A DNA stretch of 42,220 nucleotides. Source: Candidatus Parcubacteria bacterium (GTDB lineage: Bacteria; Patescibacteriota; Minisyncoccia; Minisyncoccales; JAGMDC01). Position 1 is the first letter of the stretch; each line of letters opens with the position of its first letter. Under the pieces are notes generated by a model. It ran no database searches, had not been told where the DNA came from, and worked only from the letters and a program-made list of their open reading frames with translations. Shown piece after piece: positions 1 to 9,495 of this stretch. Both the position numbers and the translations under genes were made by a program. The DNA is taken from positions 1 through 42,220 of the forward strand of contig JAGMDC010000007.1 in NCBI GenBank assembly GCA_023128895.1. The letters run 5' to 3'.

Positions 1-52
1 GATAAATAAATTGGGATATCTGAGAATAAGGGTTAGTGCTGAATTTAAATTA

Positions 53-94
53 AAAATCAAAAGGGACGAGAACATTTCTCGTTCTTTTTGATTT
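53..94. terminator. Bidirectional hairpin terminator upstream of valS
   Basis: A near-perfect inverted repeat (arms about 53-72 and 76-94, three-base loop) has a GC-containing core and is flanked by A and T runs, so it could end transcripts in either direction. It probably ends a gene lying before the window. Bases 1-52 hold nothing I can assign. Confidence 0.7.
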
Positions 95-98
95 AAGT

Positions 99-127
99 TT
101 GCTATTTCGCGAAAAATTAGGTAAAAT
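99..127 (+). promoter_or_regulatory. Putative valS promoter
   Basis: A -35-like TTGCTA (99-104) lies 17 bp from a -10-like TAAAAT (122-127). Transcription would start near 134, about six bases before the valS ATG. A second TATAAT at 133-138 sits too close to the ATG to serve this start. No Shine-Dalgarno sequence is visible. Confidence 0.5.
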
Positions 128-139
128 TTAGGTATAATC

Positions 140-2569
140 ATGAGAAAGAGGTATCCTAAAAATTTGAAAAAATGGCAGGAATTTTGGGAAAAAGAAAAAA
201 TCTACAAATTTGACGAAAAAAGTAACAAACAGATTTACAGCGTAGACACTCCCCCTCCAACCGTGAGCGGCAAGATGCATATAGGCCATTTATTCTCGTA
301 CACGCATCAGGATGTTATTATCAGGTTCCATCGGATGAAAGGCGAAAATATATTTTATCCCTTTGGAACTGATGACAACGGTCTGCCAACAGAAAGATTT
401 GTTGAAAAGCAAAAAAGAGTTAAAAGCGCGAGAATGAAAAGAAGCGCGTTTGTCAATCTCTGCCAGCAAACAGTAAAAGAATTAAAACCCAAATTTATTC
501 AAAATTGGAAAGACATTGGCTTGTCCGCTGATTTTGATTATTCTTATTCCACAATTGACAAGCATTGCCAAAAAATAAGCCAATCAATGTTTATTGAACT
601 TTACAATAAAAAGCGTGTTTATAGAAAACAAGCGCCTATAATGTGGTGTCCTACCTGTCAAACAGCCATTGCCCAGGCAGAATTAGAGGACAGGGAAAGA
701 GAATCGTTTTTAACCTATGTTAAGGTTAACGTCATTGATACAGATACACACATTATATTTGCAACAACAAGACCAGAATTATTGCCGGCCTGCGTTGGCA
801 TCAGTGTCCACCCTACGGACAAAAGATATAAAAAATTAATAGGGAAAAAGGTCAAAATGCCTATCACTGGCGCGGAAATTGCTATCACCGCAGACGAAAA
901 AACAAATAAAAATTATGGTTCCGGGGTTGTATATTACTGCTCTTACGGCGGAGTTGAGTGTATTGACTGGCTCGCGCGCCATCCAAAAGTAAAACCAATC
1001 AATATAATGGGCAAGGATGGGAAGTTTAACGAGAGCGCGGGCAAATACGCTGGGATGACCTCTCTGCAGGCGCGTGAAAAAATAGTGCTGGACTTAATAA
1101 AACTTAACGCAATAACAAAACAACAAAAAATAAAACACATAGTCAATACACACGATCGGTGCGGAACAGATATAGAATTCATTGCCACAAAGCAATGGTT
1201 TATTAAATATTTAGACCTAAAACAGGAATTTATTGAACTGGGAACAAAAATAAATTGGCATCCAAAATATATGAGAATCCGTTTTGAGAACTGGGTTAAA
1301 GGCCTTCAATGGGATTGGTGCATATCAAGACAAAGGTTTTTCGGAGTTCCCTTCCCTGTTTGGTATTGTAAAAAATGCGGAAAACACAAATTAGCTGATA
1401 TTAAGAATTTGCCTGTTGACCCATTGAAACACAAGCCCAAAACAAAATGTTCCTGCGGCAGTAATAAATTTATCCCCGAACAAGATATTTTAGACACATG
1501 GGCAACCAGTTCTTTAACTCCGCAAATCGCTGTTGAATTATTAAAAAACAAAAAACTGGGCAAAAATATTTTCCCGATGTCTTTGCGCCCGCAGGCGCAC
1601 GACATCATAAATACCTGGCTTTTCTACGCGCTCGCGCGCGGCAAACTGCATTTTAATAAAATTCCGTGGAAAAATATTTTAATCTCCGGGTTTGCGCTTG
1701 ACCCAAAAGGGGAAAAAATGTCAAAGTCGAAGGGAAATATTGTGGAGCCGCCAAAAGTTATAAAAAAATATCCTGTTGATGCTTTGCGATATTGGTCCGC
1801 GGAAGCAAGTTTGGGCAGAGATTTAAGATACGACGAAGAAGAACTAAAAAACGGGCATAGGTTAATGACCAAATTATGGAACGCGTCTCGCTTCTCATTC
1901 TCCCGTCTCAAAAATTTTAATGGCAGCAAACCGGATAAATTAGAGCCATTGGACAAATGGCTATTTTCCAAGTTGCAGACAACTATTAAAAACAGTACTG
2001 ATTATTTTGAAAAATACGAATTCGCGAAAGCCAAAAAAGAAATTGAGGATTTTTTCTGGAAAACTTTTTGCGACAATTATCTGGAATTAGTAAAATATCG
2101 CCTTTATTCGCGCAAAAACAAGCAGGCAAAACAATCCGCGAGATATACTTTATACACAACGCTCTTTGCTATATTAAAATTATGGGCGCCAATAATTCCC
2201 TACATTACTGAAGAAATTTATCAATCAAATTTCAGGAAACTGGAAAAAACAAAAAGTATTCACATAACCAAATGGCCTGAATATAACAAAGAATTAGTTG
2301 ATAAAGAGATAGAAAGAAAAACACAGACCTTGATTGATTTAATCGCAATAATAAGAAAAGAAAAATCAAACAAGGGTTATTCTCTGAAAAAAGAGATTAG
2401 AAATCTTACAATTTCCGCCGACAAAAACATTATTCAATCCCTAACTGATTTTCTGGAGGACTTAAAAGCAATCGGCAATATATCTTTTATTGGATTTGGA
2501 AATTTCACATTAGCAGACCAAAACATTATAACCGTAAACCCTAATCTAAAAGTCAAAATTGTCTTTTAG
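140..2569 (+). CDS. valS: Valine--tRNA ligase
   Basis: Class I aminoacyl-tRNA synthetase that charges tRNA-Val in the cytoplasm. The HIGH motif is at residues 47-50 within PPPTVSGKMHIGH, and KMSKS is at 526-530. Between them lie the editing (CP1) domain, with TTRPELLPA, and a zinc-ribbon-like segment with CKKC and CSCG. The C-terminal third is the helical anticodon-binding domain. At 809 residues it is shorter than the E. coli enzyme and lacks a long C-terminal coiled coil. The MWCPTC region resembles the archaeal/rickettsial lineage of ValS, as far as I can judge by eye. The start at 140 is supported by the conserved N-terminal YPKNLKKWQEFWEKE stretch. It is transcribed alone or with gyrA, which follows after 110 bp with its own promoter. 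Confidence 0.97.
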   Translation: MRKRYPKNLKKWQEFWEKEKIYKFDEKSNKQIYSVDTPPPTVSGKMHIGHLFSYTHQDVIIRFHRMKGENIFYPFGTDDNGLPTERFVEKQKRVKSARMKRSAFVNLCQQTVKELKPKFIQNWKDIGLSADFDYSYSTIDKHCQKISQSMFIELYNKKRVYRKQAPIMWCPTCQTAIAQAELEDRERESFLTYVKVNVIDTDTHIIFATTRPELLPACVGISVHPTDKRYKKLIGKKVKMPITGAEIAITADEKTNKNYGSGVVYYCSYGGVECIDWLARHPKVKPINIMGKDGKFNESAGKYAGMTSLQAREKIVLDLIKLNAITKQQKIKHIVNTHDRCGTDIEFIATKQWFIKYLDLKQEFIELGTKINWHPKYMRIRFENWVKGLQWDWCISRQRFFGVPFPVWYCKKCGKHKLADIKNLPVDPLKHKPKTKCSCGSNKFIPEQDILDTWATSSLTPQIAVELLKNKKLGKNIFPMSLRPQAHDIINTWLFYALARGKLHFNKIPWKNILISGFALDPKGEKMSKSKGNIVEPPKVIKKYPVDALRYWSAEASLGRDLRYDEEELKNGHRLMTKLWNASRFSFSRLKNFNGSKPDKLEPLDKWLFSKLQTTIKNSTDYFEKYEFAKAKKEIEDFFWKTFCDNYLELVKYRLYSRKNKQAKQSARYTLYTTLFAILKLWAPIIPYITEEIYQSNFRKLEKTKSIHITKWPEYNKELVDKEIERKTQTLIDLIAIIRKEKSNKGYSLKKEIRNLTISADKNIIQSLTDFLEDLKAIGNISFIGFGNFTLADQNIITVNPNLKVKIVF

Positions 2570-2591
2570 AATACATTTTCTTGTTTGCTCT

Positions 2592-2625
2592 GACCGAAGC
2601 ACTCAATGTTTTGAGGGCTTCGGTC
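2592..2625. repeat. Hairpin between valS and gyrA
   Basis: GACCGAAGC (2592-2600) pairs with GCTTCGGTC (2617-2625), and inside these CTCAA pairs with TTGAG. There is no U-run directly after it. On the minus strand the flanks read GCGAG before and GAGC after the palindrome, which loosely matches the palindromic elements at 6280, 10139 and 15150. It may weaken read-through from valS. Confidence 0.55.
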
Positions 2626-2644
2626 GCTCGCTTCACTGCGAAAA

Positions 2645-2673
2645 TTGAATTTTGATGAAAAAAATGATATGGT
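2645..2673 (+). promoter_or_regulatory. gyrA promoter, probably leaderless
   Basis: TTGAAT (2645-2650), a 17-bp spacer, then TATGGT (2668-2673) preceded by TGA as an extended -10. The expected +1 is 2680, exactly the A of the gyrA ATG, and no Shine-Dalgarno sequence is present. This arrangement implies a leaderless transcript. Confidence 0.6.
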
Positions 2674-2679
2674 AATTTA

Positions 2680-5163
2680 ATGGATAATAATAAATCAAAT
2701 AACAATTCAGAAAAAGAAAAAAAACAAACACAGGAAATTGGGTACATAAAACCCAGAGAAATTGTTGAAGAAATGAAGGACTCATATATTGACTACGCAA
2801 TGTCAGTGATTGTTTCGCGTGCTTTGCCGGATGTCCGAGACGGATTAAAACCAGTCCACCGCAGAATTTTATTCGCGATGACGGAAATGGGATTAAAACA
2901 TAATGTCAAGTTCAGAAAATCCGCGACAGTCACTGGAGAAGTAATGGGCAAATTCCATCCGCATGGGGATATGGCTATCTATGATTCAATAGCCAGAATG
3001 GCGCAAGATTTTTCTTTAAGATACCCATTGGTCCAGGGCCAAGGCAATTTCGGGTCAATCGATGGAGACCCTGCGAGTGCAATGAGATATACAGAGTGCA
3101 GATTGTCAAAAATCGGGGAGGAGATGCTGAAAAATATTGAAAAAGAAACAGTGGATTTCAGGGATAATTACGACGCGACAAGAAAAGAGCCGGTTGTTCT
3201 GCCCTCGCCTGTTCCGCAACTTTTGCTTAACGGCACGCTTGGCATTGCTGTTGGTATGGCTACCAATATCCCCCCGCATAATTTAACAGAAGTTGTGGAC
3301 GCAACAATTTATCTGGTTGACAATCCAAAAGCCGACACTCCTGAATTGTTCAAAATCATTAAGGGTCCTGATTTTCCAGGGGGCGGAATGATTTATAATC
3401 AAAAAGAAATCATGGAAGCGTATTCTGTTGGCAAGGGACCCATAGAAAGCCGCGGCAAAGCGGAAATTATTGAAGATAAAAAAGGCAGGAACAGTATTTT
3501 AATCACGGAAATTCCTTATCAGGTCCAAAAATCCGGATTGGTCCAGCAAATCGCTAATTTAGTCCAGGACAAAAAAATTGTTGGGGTAAAAACCGTGCGG
3601 GACGAATCAGACCGCGAAGGAATGAGAGTTGTGATTGAACTGCAGAGAGACGCTTTCCCTCAAAAAATCTTGAACCGCCTCTATAAATTTTCCGACCTTC
3701 AAAAAACATTTCACTTAAATATGCTTGCTTTGGCAGACGGGATCCAGCCAAAGGTCTTGTCATTAAGCGAGGTTTTAACTTATTTTGTTGAACATAAGAA
3801 ACAAGTAGTAATAAGAAGAACTCAATTTGACTTAAAAAAAGCGCAGGAAAGGGCGCATATACTGGAAGGGCTGCATAAGTGTTTGTCAAAAATTGACGCT
3901 GTGATTAAAACAATCAAAGCGTCAAAAAACAGGGAAGACGCGCAGAAAAATTTAATGAAAAAATTCAAACTCACGGAAATTCAGGCAACCGCGATTTTGG
4001 AAATGAAATTAGCGAATTTAGCGAAACTGGAAAGGCAAAGAATAGAAGACGAACTAAAGGAAAAGGAAAAAATGATAAAAGAATTTACAGAACTTTTAAA
4101 AAGCCCTAAAAAAATAAAGGATTTGATGAAAAAAGAATTAAGAGAAGCAAAAGAAACATTTGGCGATGAAAGAAGAACCAGGGTTTACGCCCAAAAAATA
4201 GGAGAAATAGCGGAAGAGGATTTAATCCCGCAGGAAGAAACAGTGATAACTTTGACTCGCGGCGGATATATTAAAAGAGTTAATCCAGATATTTACAAAA
4301 TACAAAAAAGAGGCGGTAAAGGAATTATGGGAATGAAAACTTTGGGAGAAGACGTAATAGAACATTTTATTTCCTGTCAAACCCATGACTCTCTGCTGTT
4401 CTTTACTGATTCCGGAAAAGTGTTCAAAGTGCCTGCTTATGAAATCCCAGAGGGCTCCCGCGTGGCAAAAGGCCGCGGCATTCTGAATTTCCTGGAGATC
4501 ACGATTCAGGAAAAAATCCTGTCTGTTTTTTCATTAGGGAAAGAAGACGAGAAACTGGGGATAAAATATTTAGCAATGGCGACAAAAAATGGTATAATAA
4601 AAAGGACGGAATTAAATGATTTCAAAAATGTGAGAAAAAGCGGATTAATAGCGATTACCCTTAAAAAGGGCGATTCTCTCCGAACTGTGTGTAAAAGCGC
4701 TGGAAAAGATGAAATTATTTTAGTGACAAAGCAGGGCCAATCCATTAGATTCCTTGAGAAAAATATAAGGCCTATGTCAAGAATTGCTGCTGGAAATATA
4801 GGGATAAGATTAAAAAAAGGAGATGAGTTGATAGGAATGAACGTGATAAAAGAAAAAACAGAAAATTACTTGCTGGCGCTTATGGAAAACGGATATGGGA
4901 AAAGAACTAATTTGAAAGAATACCGTTTACAGGGCAGAGGCGGTTCCGGCATTAAAGCAGCAAATGTCACTGAAAAAACAGGTGAAATAAAAACGACAAA
5001 AATTTTAACAGGTGAAGAAGAGGATTTAATAGTTATTTCGCAAAAAGGCCAGGTTATCAAAACTCCAATTTCATCTGTTCCTAAATTAGGCAGGCCCACG
5101 CAAGGGGTTAAAATAATGCGTTTAGATAAAGGCGACAAAATAGCGTCAGCGGCATGTATGTAA
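2680..5163 (+). CDS. gyrA: DNA gyrase subunit A
   Basis: Breakage-reunion subunit of the type IIA topoisomerase that introduces negative supercoils with GyrB, which is not in this window. The catalytic tyrosine is Y137 in AMRYTEC. The N-terminal winged-helix/tower core runs to about residue 500 and is followed by the beta-pinwheel DNA-wrapping domain. A GyrA-box-like motif (QKRGGKG, residues 542-548) opens that domain and favours GyrA over ParC. A degenerate second copy is GRGGSG near the C-terminus. In the quinolone-resistance-determining region the residue equivalent to E. coli Ser83 is Met98, while the residue equivalent to Asp87 is retained as D102. The length (827 aa) is normal. The first pilin-like gene starts 16 bp after the stop. 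Confidence 0.97.
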   Translation: MDNNKSNNNSEKEKKQTQEIGYIKPREIVEEMKDSYIDYAMSVIVSRALPDVRDGLKPVHRRILFAMTEMGLKHNVKFRKSATVTGEVMGKFHPHGDMAIYDSIARMAQDFSLRYPLVQGQGNFGSIDGDPASAMRYTECRLSKIGEEMLKNIEKETVDFRDNYDATRKEPVVLPSPVPQLLLNGTLGIAVGMATNIPPHNLTEVVDATIYLVDNPKADTPELFKIIKGPDFPGGGMIYNQKEIMEAYSVGKGPIESRGKAEIIEDKKGRNSILITEIPYQVQKSGLVQQIANLVQDKKIVGVKTVRDESDREGMRVVIELQRDAFPQKILNRLYKFSDLQKTFHLNMLALADGIQPKVLSLSEVLTYFVEHKKQVVIRRTQFDLKKAQERAHILEGLHKCLSKIDAVIKTIKASKNREDAQKNLMKKFKLTEIQATAILEMKLANLAKLERQRIEDELKEKEKMIKEFTELLKSPKKIKDLMKKELREAKETFGDERRTRVYAQKIGEIAEEDLIPQEETVITLTRGGYIKRVNPDIYKIQKRGGKGIMGMKTLGEDVIEHFISCQTHDSLLFFTDSGKVFKVPAYEIPEGSRVAKGRGILNFLEITIQEKILSVFSLGKEDEKLGIKYLAMATKNGIIKRTELNDFKNVRKSGLIAITLKKGDSLRTVCKSAGKDEIILVTKQGQSIRFLEKNIRPMSRIAAGNIGIRLKKGDELIGMNVIKEKTENYLLALMENGYGKRTNLKEYRLQGRGGSGIKAANVTEKTGEIKTTKILTGEEEDLIVISQKGQVIKTPISSVPKLGRPTQGVKIMRLDKGDKIASAACM

Positions 5164-5179
5164 ATATAATAATTTTTCA

Positions 5180-5767
5180 ATGAATCAATTTTCAAACAAC
5201 AAAGGGTTTACGCTGATAGAAGTTGTGGTTTCTATTTTTATGTTTTTTTCAATATTTGTAGTGATTTTAGGATTTTTCGGATATGCTGTTAAGGGACAGA
5301 AAAAAGCGCTTGCCTCGCAAGAGATTTCTGACCAAATAAGTTATGTTATGGAATATATGAGCAGAAGCATAAGAATGGCAAACAAGGATGTGGGAGGAAC
5401 TTGTATCGCGGCTGGAAAAAATTATGAAATCACAACCCCTATGGCAGGATATTCTTGCATAAGATTTTTGAATTATGACAATAAATGTCAAGAATTTTGT
5501 TTTGATTCAAACAACAATCAATTAAAAAGACGTAAATCTGGTGATGGCGGCTCTGGAGGACTTGTCGGCTCTGAAGTGGACATAACCTCATCCAAACTCA
5601 AAGTAAATTCCGCTCAATTCAACATTATTGGCAACGGAATTGGGGATAATATTCAGCCAAAGATAACTATTTCTCTTGATGTGGAAAAAAATGCTGAAAA
5701 GCCGGAATACAACGCCCAAATCAAAATCCAATCCACAATTTCGCAAAGAAACCTTGATACGAACTAA
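5180..5767 (+). CDS. Prepilin-type N-terminal cleavage/methylation domain protein (pseudopilin-like)
   Basis: The N-terminus NNKGFTLIEVVVSIF is a textbook class III prepilin signal: a short basic leader, Gly-Phe cleavage site, Glu at position +5 and a hydrophobic helix to about residue 32. Such proteins are cut and N-methylated by the prepilin peptidase PilD and join type IV pili or type II-like pseudopili as major or minor subunits. The remaining 160 residues form a globular domain with Cys residues (CIAAG, CIRF, CQEFC) that could make disulfides. The size and the pairing with a PilX-like gene suggest a minor pilin of the PilV/PilW kind (inference). A -10-like TATAAT at 5165-5170 sits nine bases before the ATG. 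There is no Shine-Dalgarno sequence. Confidence 0.85.
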   Translation: MNQFSNNKGFTLIEVVVSIFMFFSIFVVILGFFGYAVKGQKKALASQEISDQISYVMEYMSRSIRMANKDVGGTCIAAGKNYEITTPMAGYSCIRFLNYDNKCQEFCFDSNNNQLKRRKSGDGGSGGLVGSEVDITSSKLKVNSAQFNIIGNGIGDNIQPKITISLDVEKNAEKPEYNAQIKIQSTISQRNLDTN

Positions 5768-5778
5768 CGGCTGCAGCC

Positions 5779-5852
5779 GTCACCCTGAACGATAGCGAAG
5801 GGTCTCGTCCCAACAGTGATACAAAGAGACTCTTCGCTCCGCTCAGAATGAC
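5779..5852. repeat. Palindromic intergenic repeat (GTCA...TGAC ends)
   Basis: The left arm begins GTCACCCTGAACGATAGCG and the right arm is its imperfect reverse complement ending in CGCTCAGAATGAC, with a central region of about 20 bases. It has the form of the REP/MITE-like palindromes scattered through many bacterial genomes. Its right edge contains an ATG (5848) in frame with the next gene. Immediately before it is the short palindrome GGCTGCAGCC (5769-5778). Confidence 0.75.
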
Positions 5853-5862
5853 AATAAAAACA

Positions 5863-6267
5863 ATGAAACAATTTTCAAACTCTCAAAAAGGCGTAGCATT
5901 GTATGTTACTTTAATCGTCACATCCATAGTTCTGGCGATTGCTTTGGGCATAAGCTTGATTTTAGTTGGACAATTAAAAATGACAAGGGAAATCGGAGAT
6001 TCGACAAAAGCGTTTTTTGCCGCAGACGCCGGCATGGAAAGGGTGCTTGATCAAAGTATATCTGAAATTGAAACAAACAACGGTTATTATTCCGCTTCTT
6101 TTGACGGAAACCCTGATTATGGTTACGAAGTTTGGGTATACAGCAGTCCTAGTTGCGCTATCTGCGGGACCATACCAGTTGACGCTGCTTGTACCGGACA
6201 ATATCTTTGCTACAGGTCAAAAGGATTTTATAAAAGCATTAATAGGGCAATAGAGATTGTGAGGTGA
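5863..6267 (+). CDS. PilX N-terminal domain-containing pilus assembly protein
   Basis: The N-terminus (SQKGVALYVTLIVTSIVLAI) is a hydrophobic helix without the Gly-Phe/Glu5 prepilin site. It is followed by a conserved segment ending FFAADAGMERVL, the pattern of the PilX N-terminal family of minor-pilin-like proteins. The C-terminal part has a Cys cluster (CAICG, CTGQYLCY) that is probably disulfide-bonded outside the membrane. I chose ATG 5863 because the in-frame ATG at 5848 lies inside the palindromic repeat and would add only MTIKT. It pairs with the pseudopilin upstream, separated by that repeat. Family assignment is fairly firm, exact role unknown. Confidence 0.75.
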   Translation: MKQFSNSQKGVALYVTLIVTSIVLAIALGISLILVGQLKMTREIGDSTKAFFAADAGMERVLDQSISEIETNNGYYSASFDGNPDYGYEVWVYSSPSCAICGTIPVDAACTGQYLCYRSKGFYKSINRAIEIVR

Positions 6268-6279
6268 AGTGCGCATAAT

Positions 6280-6360
6280 ATTGCGGCTATGCCGCATAAT
6301 TACTCGCTCGGAATAAATACAAAAACAAGCTTTTGTATTTATTCCTCGCTCATAATTATG
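6280..6360. repeat. Palindromic element, copy 1 (upstream of ligA)
   Basis: A perfect 15-bp inverted repeat (GGAATAAATACAAAA against TTTTGTATTTATTCC) with loop ACAAGC is flanked by ACTCGCTC on the left and TCGCTC on the right, then by CATAATTA/TAATTATG. To the left is a small GCGGC/GCCGC hairpin. The same flanks recur in opposite orientation at 10139-10212. The right edge supplies the ligA ATG. Confidence 0.8.
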
Positions 6361-8355
6361 AATAGAATACAGGCGAAAAAGAGAATTGAAAAACTAAAAG
6401 CGGTGATTTCTTATCACCGTTATTTATATCATGTGTTAGACAAGCAGGAAATCTCTGACGAGGCTTTGGATTCCCTGAAACACGAACTCTATAAACTGGA
6501 ACAGCAATATCCGGATTTGCTCACTCCTGATTCTCCGACTCAGCGCGTAGGCGGCGAGCCCTTGAAGGAATTCAAAAAAGTAGAGCATAAAACGCCTATG
6601 CTTTCTATGGAGGATATTTTCTCGCAAGAAGAATTAAAAGATTGGGAAAACTATCTGAAACGGCTTTTGCCCGGGACATCGTTTAATTATTTTTGCGAAC
6701 CGAAAATAGACGGTTTTGCCATTAGTTTAATTTACAAAAATGGTGTTTTAATTCAGGGATCCACGCGCGGGGACGGAAAAATCGGAGAAAATGTGACGCA
6801 AAATTTAAAAACTATTGAAAGCATCCCATTAAAATTGAAATTGAGTCAAGACCCGAGATTGACAAAAGAGGTTGACATCAGGGGCGAGGTCTATATGGAA
6901 AAAAAGGATTTTGAAAAATTCAACAAAAAAAGAAAACAACTGAATGAACAGCCCTTTGCCAATCCCAGAAATTTGGCTGCCGGTTCTATCAGGCAGCTTG
7001 ACTCAAAACTTATGGCTTCCCGCCCTTTGAAATTTTTGGCTTATGATATTGCGAGCGACCTCGGACAAACAACACACTCTCAAGGGCACCAAATACTGCT
7101 CTCTTTGGGATTCAAAACCGAACTCGGCAAAAAATGCGCGAATTTACAAGAAATACAAAAATACTGGCAAAAAGTATCACAAAAGAGAAAAAATCTCGCT
7201 TTCCAAATTGACGGCATAGTGATCAATGTTGAAAATAATTCGTTTTTCAAAAAATTAGGAACAGCGGGAAAAAGCCCAAGAGGCGCGAGGGCTTTCAAAT
7301 TTTTTCCGGAACAAGCGACAACTATTATTGAAGATGTAAAATTCCAAATTGGAAGAACAGGCGCCATAACTCCGGTTGCTTTGTTAAAACCAATAAAAAT
7401 AGGGGGAACAACTGTGTCAAAAGCAACATTGCATAACGAAGACGAAATCAAGCGATTAGGAGTAAAAATAGGAGACACGATAATAGTTGAAAGAGCAGGA
7501 GATGTAATCCCTGCAGTGGAAAAAGTCCTGCCAGAACTGCGCGACGGAAAAGAAAAAAGAATTCAAATGCCAACTATCTGCCCTGTATGTAAGACCCCTT
7601 TAATTAAACCAAAAGGAGAGGTTATATGGAGGTGCCCGAATAAAAATTGTTTTGCCGTAAAAAGAGAATTATTAGAGCATTTTGCTTCCAAAAAGGGCTT
7701 TAATATTGACGGATTGGGACCGAAAATTATAAACAAACTATTGGAGGAAAATTTAATATGGTCTCCTTGCGATTTCTTTCATCTTTCCAAGGGAGATTTA
7801 TCTCCTTTGGAAAGATTTGCGGAAAAGTCAGATGAAAATTTAATACAAGCAATCCAGAAAAGCAAGACAATTCCTTTATCCAGATTTATTTATGCCTTGG
7901 GCATCCGTTTTGTGGGTGAAGAAACAGCAATTGTGCTTGCGCAATATTTCGGCTCTCTAAAAAAAATCATGGAAGCAAACAAACAGGAATTATCAGCAGT
8001 GCCGGATGTCGGACCTCGGGTCTCCAACAGCATCTTTAATTGGTTTCGAGAAAAAGACAATCAAAAATTAATTACTGATTTGATAAGCGCGGGAATAAGA
8101 ATTCTTGCTCCGGCAAAAATATCGCGAAAATTATCCGGAAAAACATTTGTTTTGACAGGGACATTAAATTCAATGACACGGGAGCAGACAAAAAACAAAA
8201 TTCGGTTTTTGGGAGGCGATGTCCCGAATTCAATTTCTCAAAAAACTATGTTTCTGGTTGTTGGCAAAAACCCTGGGGAGACAAAAACAAAAAAAGCCAA
8301 AAAAGTTGGTATAAAAATCATACACGAAAAAGAATTTCTAAAAATGATCAAGTGA
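6358..8355 (+). CDS. ligA: NAD-dependent DNA ligase
   Basis: Seals nicks using NAD+ in replication and repair. Domain Ia is at the N-terminus (RYLYHVLD). The adenylation motif is EPKIDG, with the AMP-accepting lysine at K116. The OB fold is followed by a four-Cys zinc finger (CPVC...CPNKNC), then helix-hairpin-helix repeats (VPDVGPRVSNSI) and a C-terminal BRCT domain (about 590-665) with GKTFVLTGTL. I take the start at 6358 (MNRIQAKK), giving 665 residues, the normal length for LigA. Upstream in-frame codons fall in the palindromic element and encode nothing LigA-like. rodA follows after 9 bp, so the two are probably co-transcribed. Confidence 0.96.
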   Translation: MNRIQAKKRIEKLKAVISYHRYLYHVLDKQEISDEALDSLKHELYKLEQQYPDLLTPDSPTQRVGGEPLKEFKKVEHKTPMLSMEDIFSQEELKDWENYLKRLLPGTSFNYFCEPKIDGFAISLIYKNGVLIQGSTRGDGKIGENVTQNLKTIESIPLKLKLSQDPRLTKEVDIRGEVYMEKKDFEKFNKKRKQLNEQPFANPRNLAAGSIRQLDSKLMASRPLKFLAYDIASDLGQTTHSQGHQILLSLGFKTELGKKCANLQEIQKYWQKVSQKRKNLAFQIDGIVINVENNSFFKKLGTAGKSPRGARAFKFFPEQATTIIEDVKFQIGRTGAITPVALLKPIKIGGTTVSKATLHNEDEIKRLGVKIGDTIIVERAGDVIPAVEKVLPELRDGKEKRIQMPTICPVCKTPLIKPKGEVIWRCPNKNCFAVKRELLEHFASKKGFNIDGLGPKIINKLLEENLIWSPCDFFHLSKGDLSPLERFAEKSDENLIQAIQKSKTIPLSRFIYALGIRFVGEETAIVLAQYFGSLKKIMEANKQELSAVPDVGPRVSNSIFNWFREKDNQKLITDLISAGIRILAPAKISRKLSGKTFVLTGTLNSMTREQTKNKIRFLGGDVPNSISQKTMFLVVGKNPGETKTKKAKKVGIKIIHEKEFLKMIK

Positions 8356-8364
8356 AATTGTTTT

Positions 8365-9459
8365 ATGTCTTTTTTTTCTTATCTAAAAAGGTTTGATTGG
8401 ATTTTAATTAGCGCGGTGATTTTGCTCGCTGGCATTGGATTGGTTTCTCTTTACAGCTCCTCTCTGGCAAAAGGGGATTTTTCTAATTTTAACAAACAAA
8501 TTGTGTTTTTAATAATAGGGATATCCTTGATGTTTTTATTTTCTTTTTTTGATTACAGAATATTAAAAAACAATCCTTATCTCATTTTATTTTTATATTC
8601 TCTTTGCTGTTTTGCTTTATTGGGATTATTCTTTTTCGCTCCTGAAATCAGAGGAGTGAAATCCTGGTATAAAGTAGGGGGCTTGTCTATAGACCCTATA
8701 GAATTTACAAAAATTGTGTTAATAATCTTACTGGCAAAATATTTTTCCGCGCGGCATATTGAAATGTATAAAATAAAACATATTCTTGTGTCCGGCCTCT
8801 ATGTTTTAATACCCTGTGTTTTAATCTTTTTCCAGCCAGACCTTGGTTCTACTCTGATTTTGGGTTTTATTTGGCTGACAATTTTAATAATTTCCGGAAT
8901 AAAAATACGGCATTTTTTGATTTTGTGCTTGTGCGGTGTTCTGATTTTCAGTCTGGGATGGTCATTTTTAATGAAAGATTATCAAAAACAAAGAATTTTA
9001 AGTTTTGTAGCGCCAACAGTTGACCCATTGGGCGCTGGCTGGTCCCAGACCCAGTCGAAAATTGCTATTGGTTCCGGAGGAATCTTTGGCAAAGGCATAG
9101 GACAGGGATCCCAAACCCAGTATGGATTTTTACCTGAACCGCAAACCGATTTTATTTTCGCGGCAATTGCCGAAGAAACTGGCTTTATCGGCGTTAGCGC
9201 CCTGCTTATTTTATTTTTAATACTGGTTTGGCGGGTTATAAAAAAAGCTCTGGTTTGCTCTACTAATTTTTCCCGATTATTCGCTACTGGATTAGCAGCG
9301 CTTTTTTTCTGTCAAATTTTCATTAATATTGGAATGAATCTCGGACTCCTGCCTATCATTGGAATATCTCTGCCATTTGTTAGTTACGGCGGCGGCGGAT
9401 TAATCCTCAACCTTATCGCTCTCGGACTTTTGCAGAACATCCATTCCAGTCGCGGGTAA
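8365..9459 (+). CDS. rodA: SEDS-family peptidoglycan glycosyltransferase, RodA type
   Basis: Multi-pass membrane protein of about ten helices that polymerises lipid II for cell elongation together with a class B PBP. SEDS hallmarks are QPDLGSTLIL, which includes the putative catalytic Asp, the GxGW loop (GAGWSQTQSKIAIGSGG), LPEPQTDFIFAAIAEE, and the C-terminal PFVSYGGGG followed by ILNLIALGLLQNI. The TDFIFA loop favours RodA over FtsW, though an FtsW role cannot be excluded. No companion class B PBP is in the window. The last 52 bp recur in diverged form at 9997-10048 beyond the acetyltransferase gene. Confidence 0.92.
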   Translation: MSFFSYLKRFDWILISAVILLAGIGLVSLYSSSLAKGDFSNFNKQIVFLIIGISLMFLFSFFDYRILKNNPYLILFLYSLCCFALLGLFFFAPEIRGVKSWYKVGGLSIDPIEFTKIVLIILLAKYFSARHIEMYKIKHILVSGLYVLIPCVLIFFQPDLGSTLILGFIWLTILIISGIKIRHFLILCLCGVLIFSLGWSFLMKDYQKQRILSFVAPTVDPLGAGWSQTQSKIAIGSGGIFGKGIGQGSQTQYGFLPEPQTDFIFAAIAEETGFIGVSALLILFLILVWRVIKKALVCSTNFSRLFATGLAALFFCQIFINIGMNLGLLPIIGISLPFVSYGGGGLILNLIALGLLQNIHSSRG

Positions 9460-9495
9460 AAAACACATAAATGAAATTTAATAATAATTAAAAAT

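Noticed and set aside
2-91. Open frame at the left edge reading through the terminator hairpin
   Set aside because: It is only 29 codons, without recognisable sequence, and runs through a clear bidirectional hairpin; too weak to call a partial gene.
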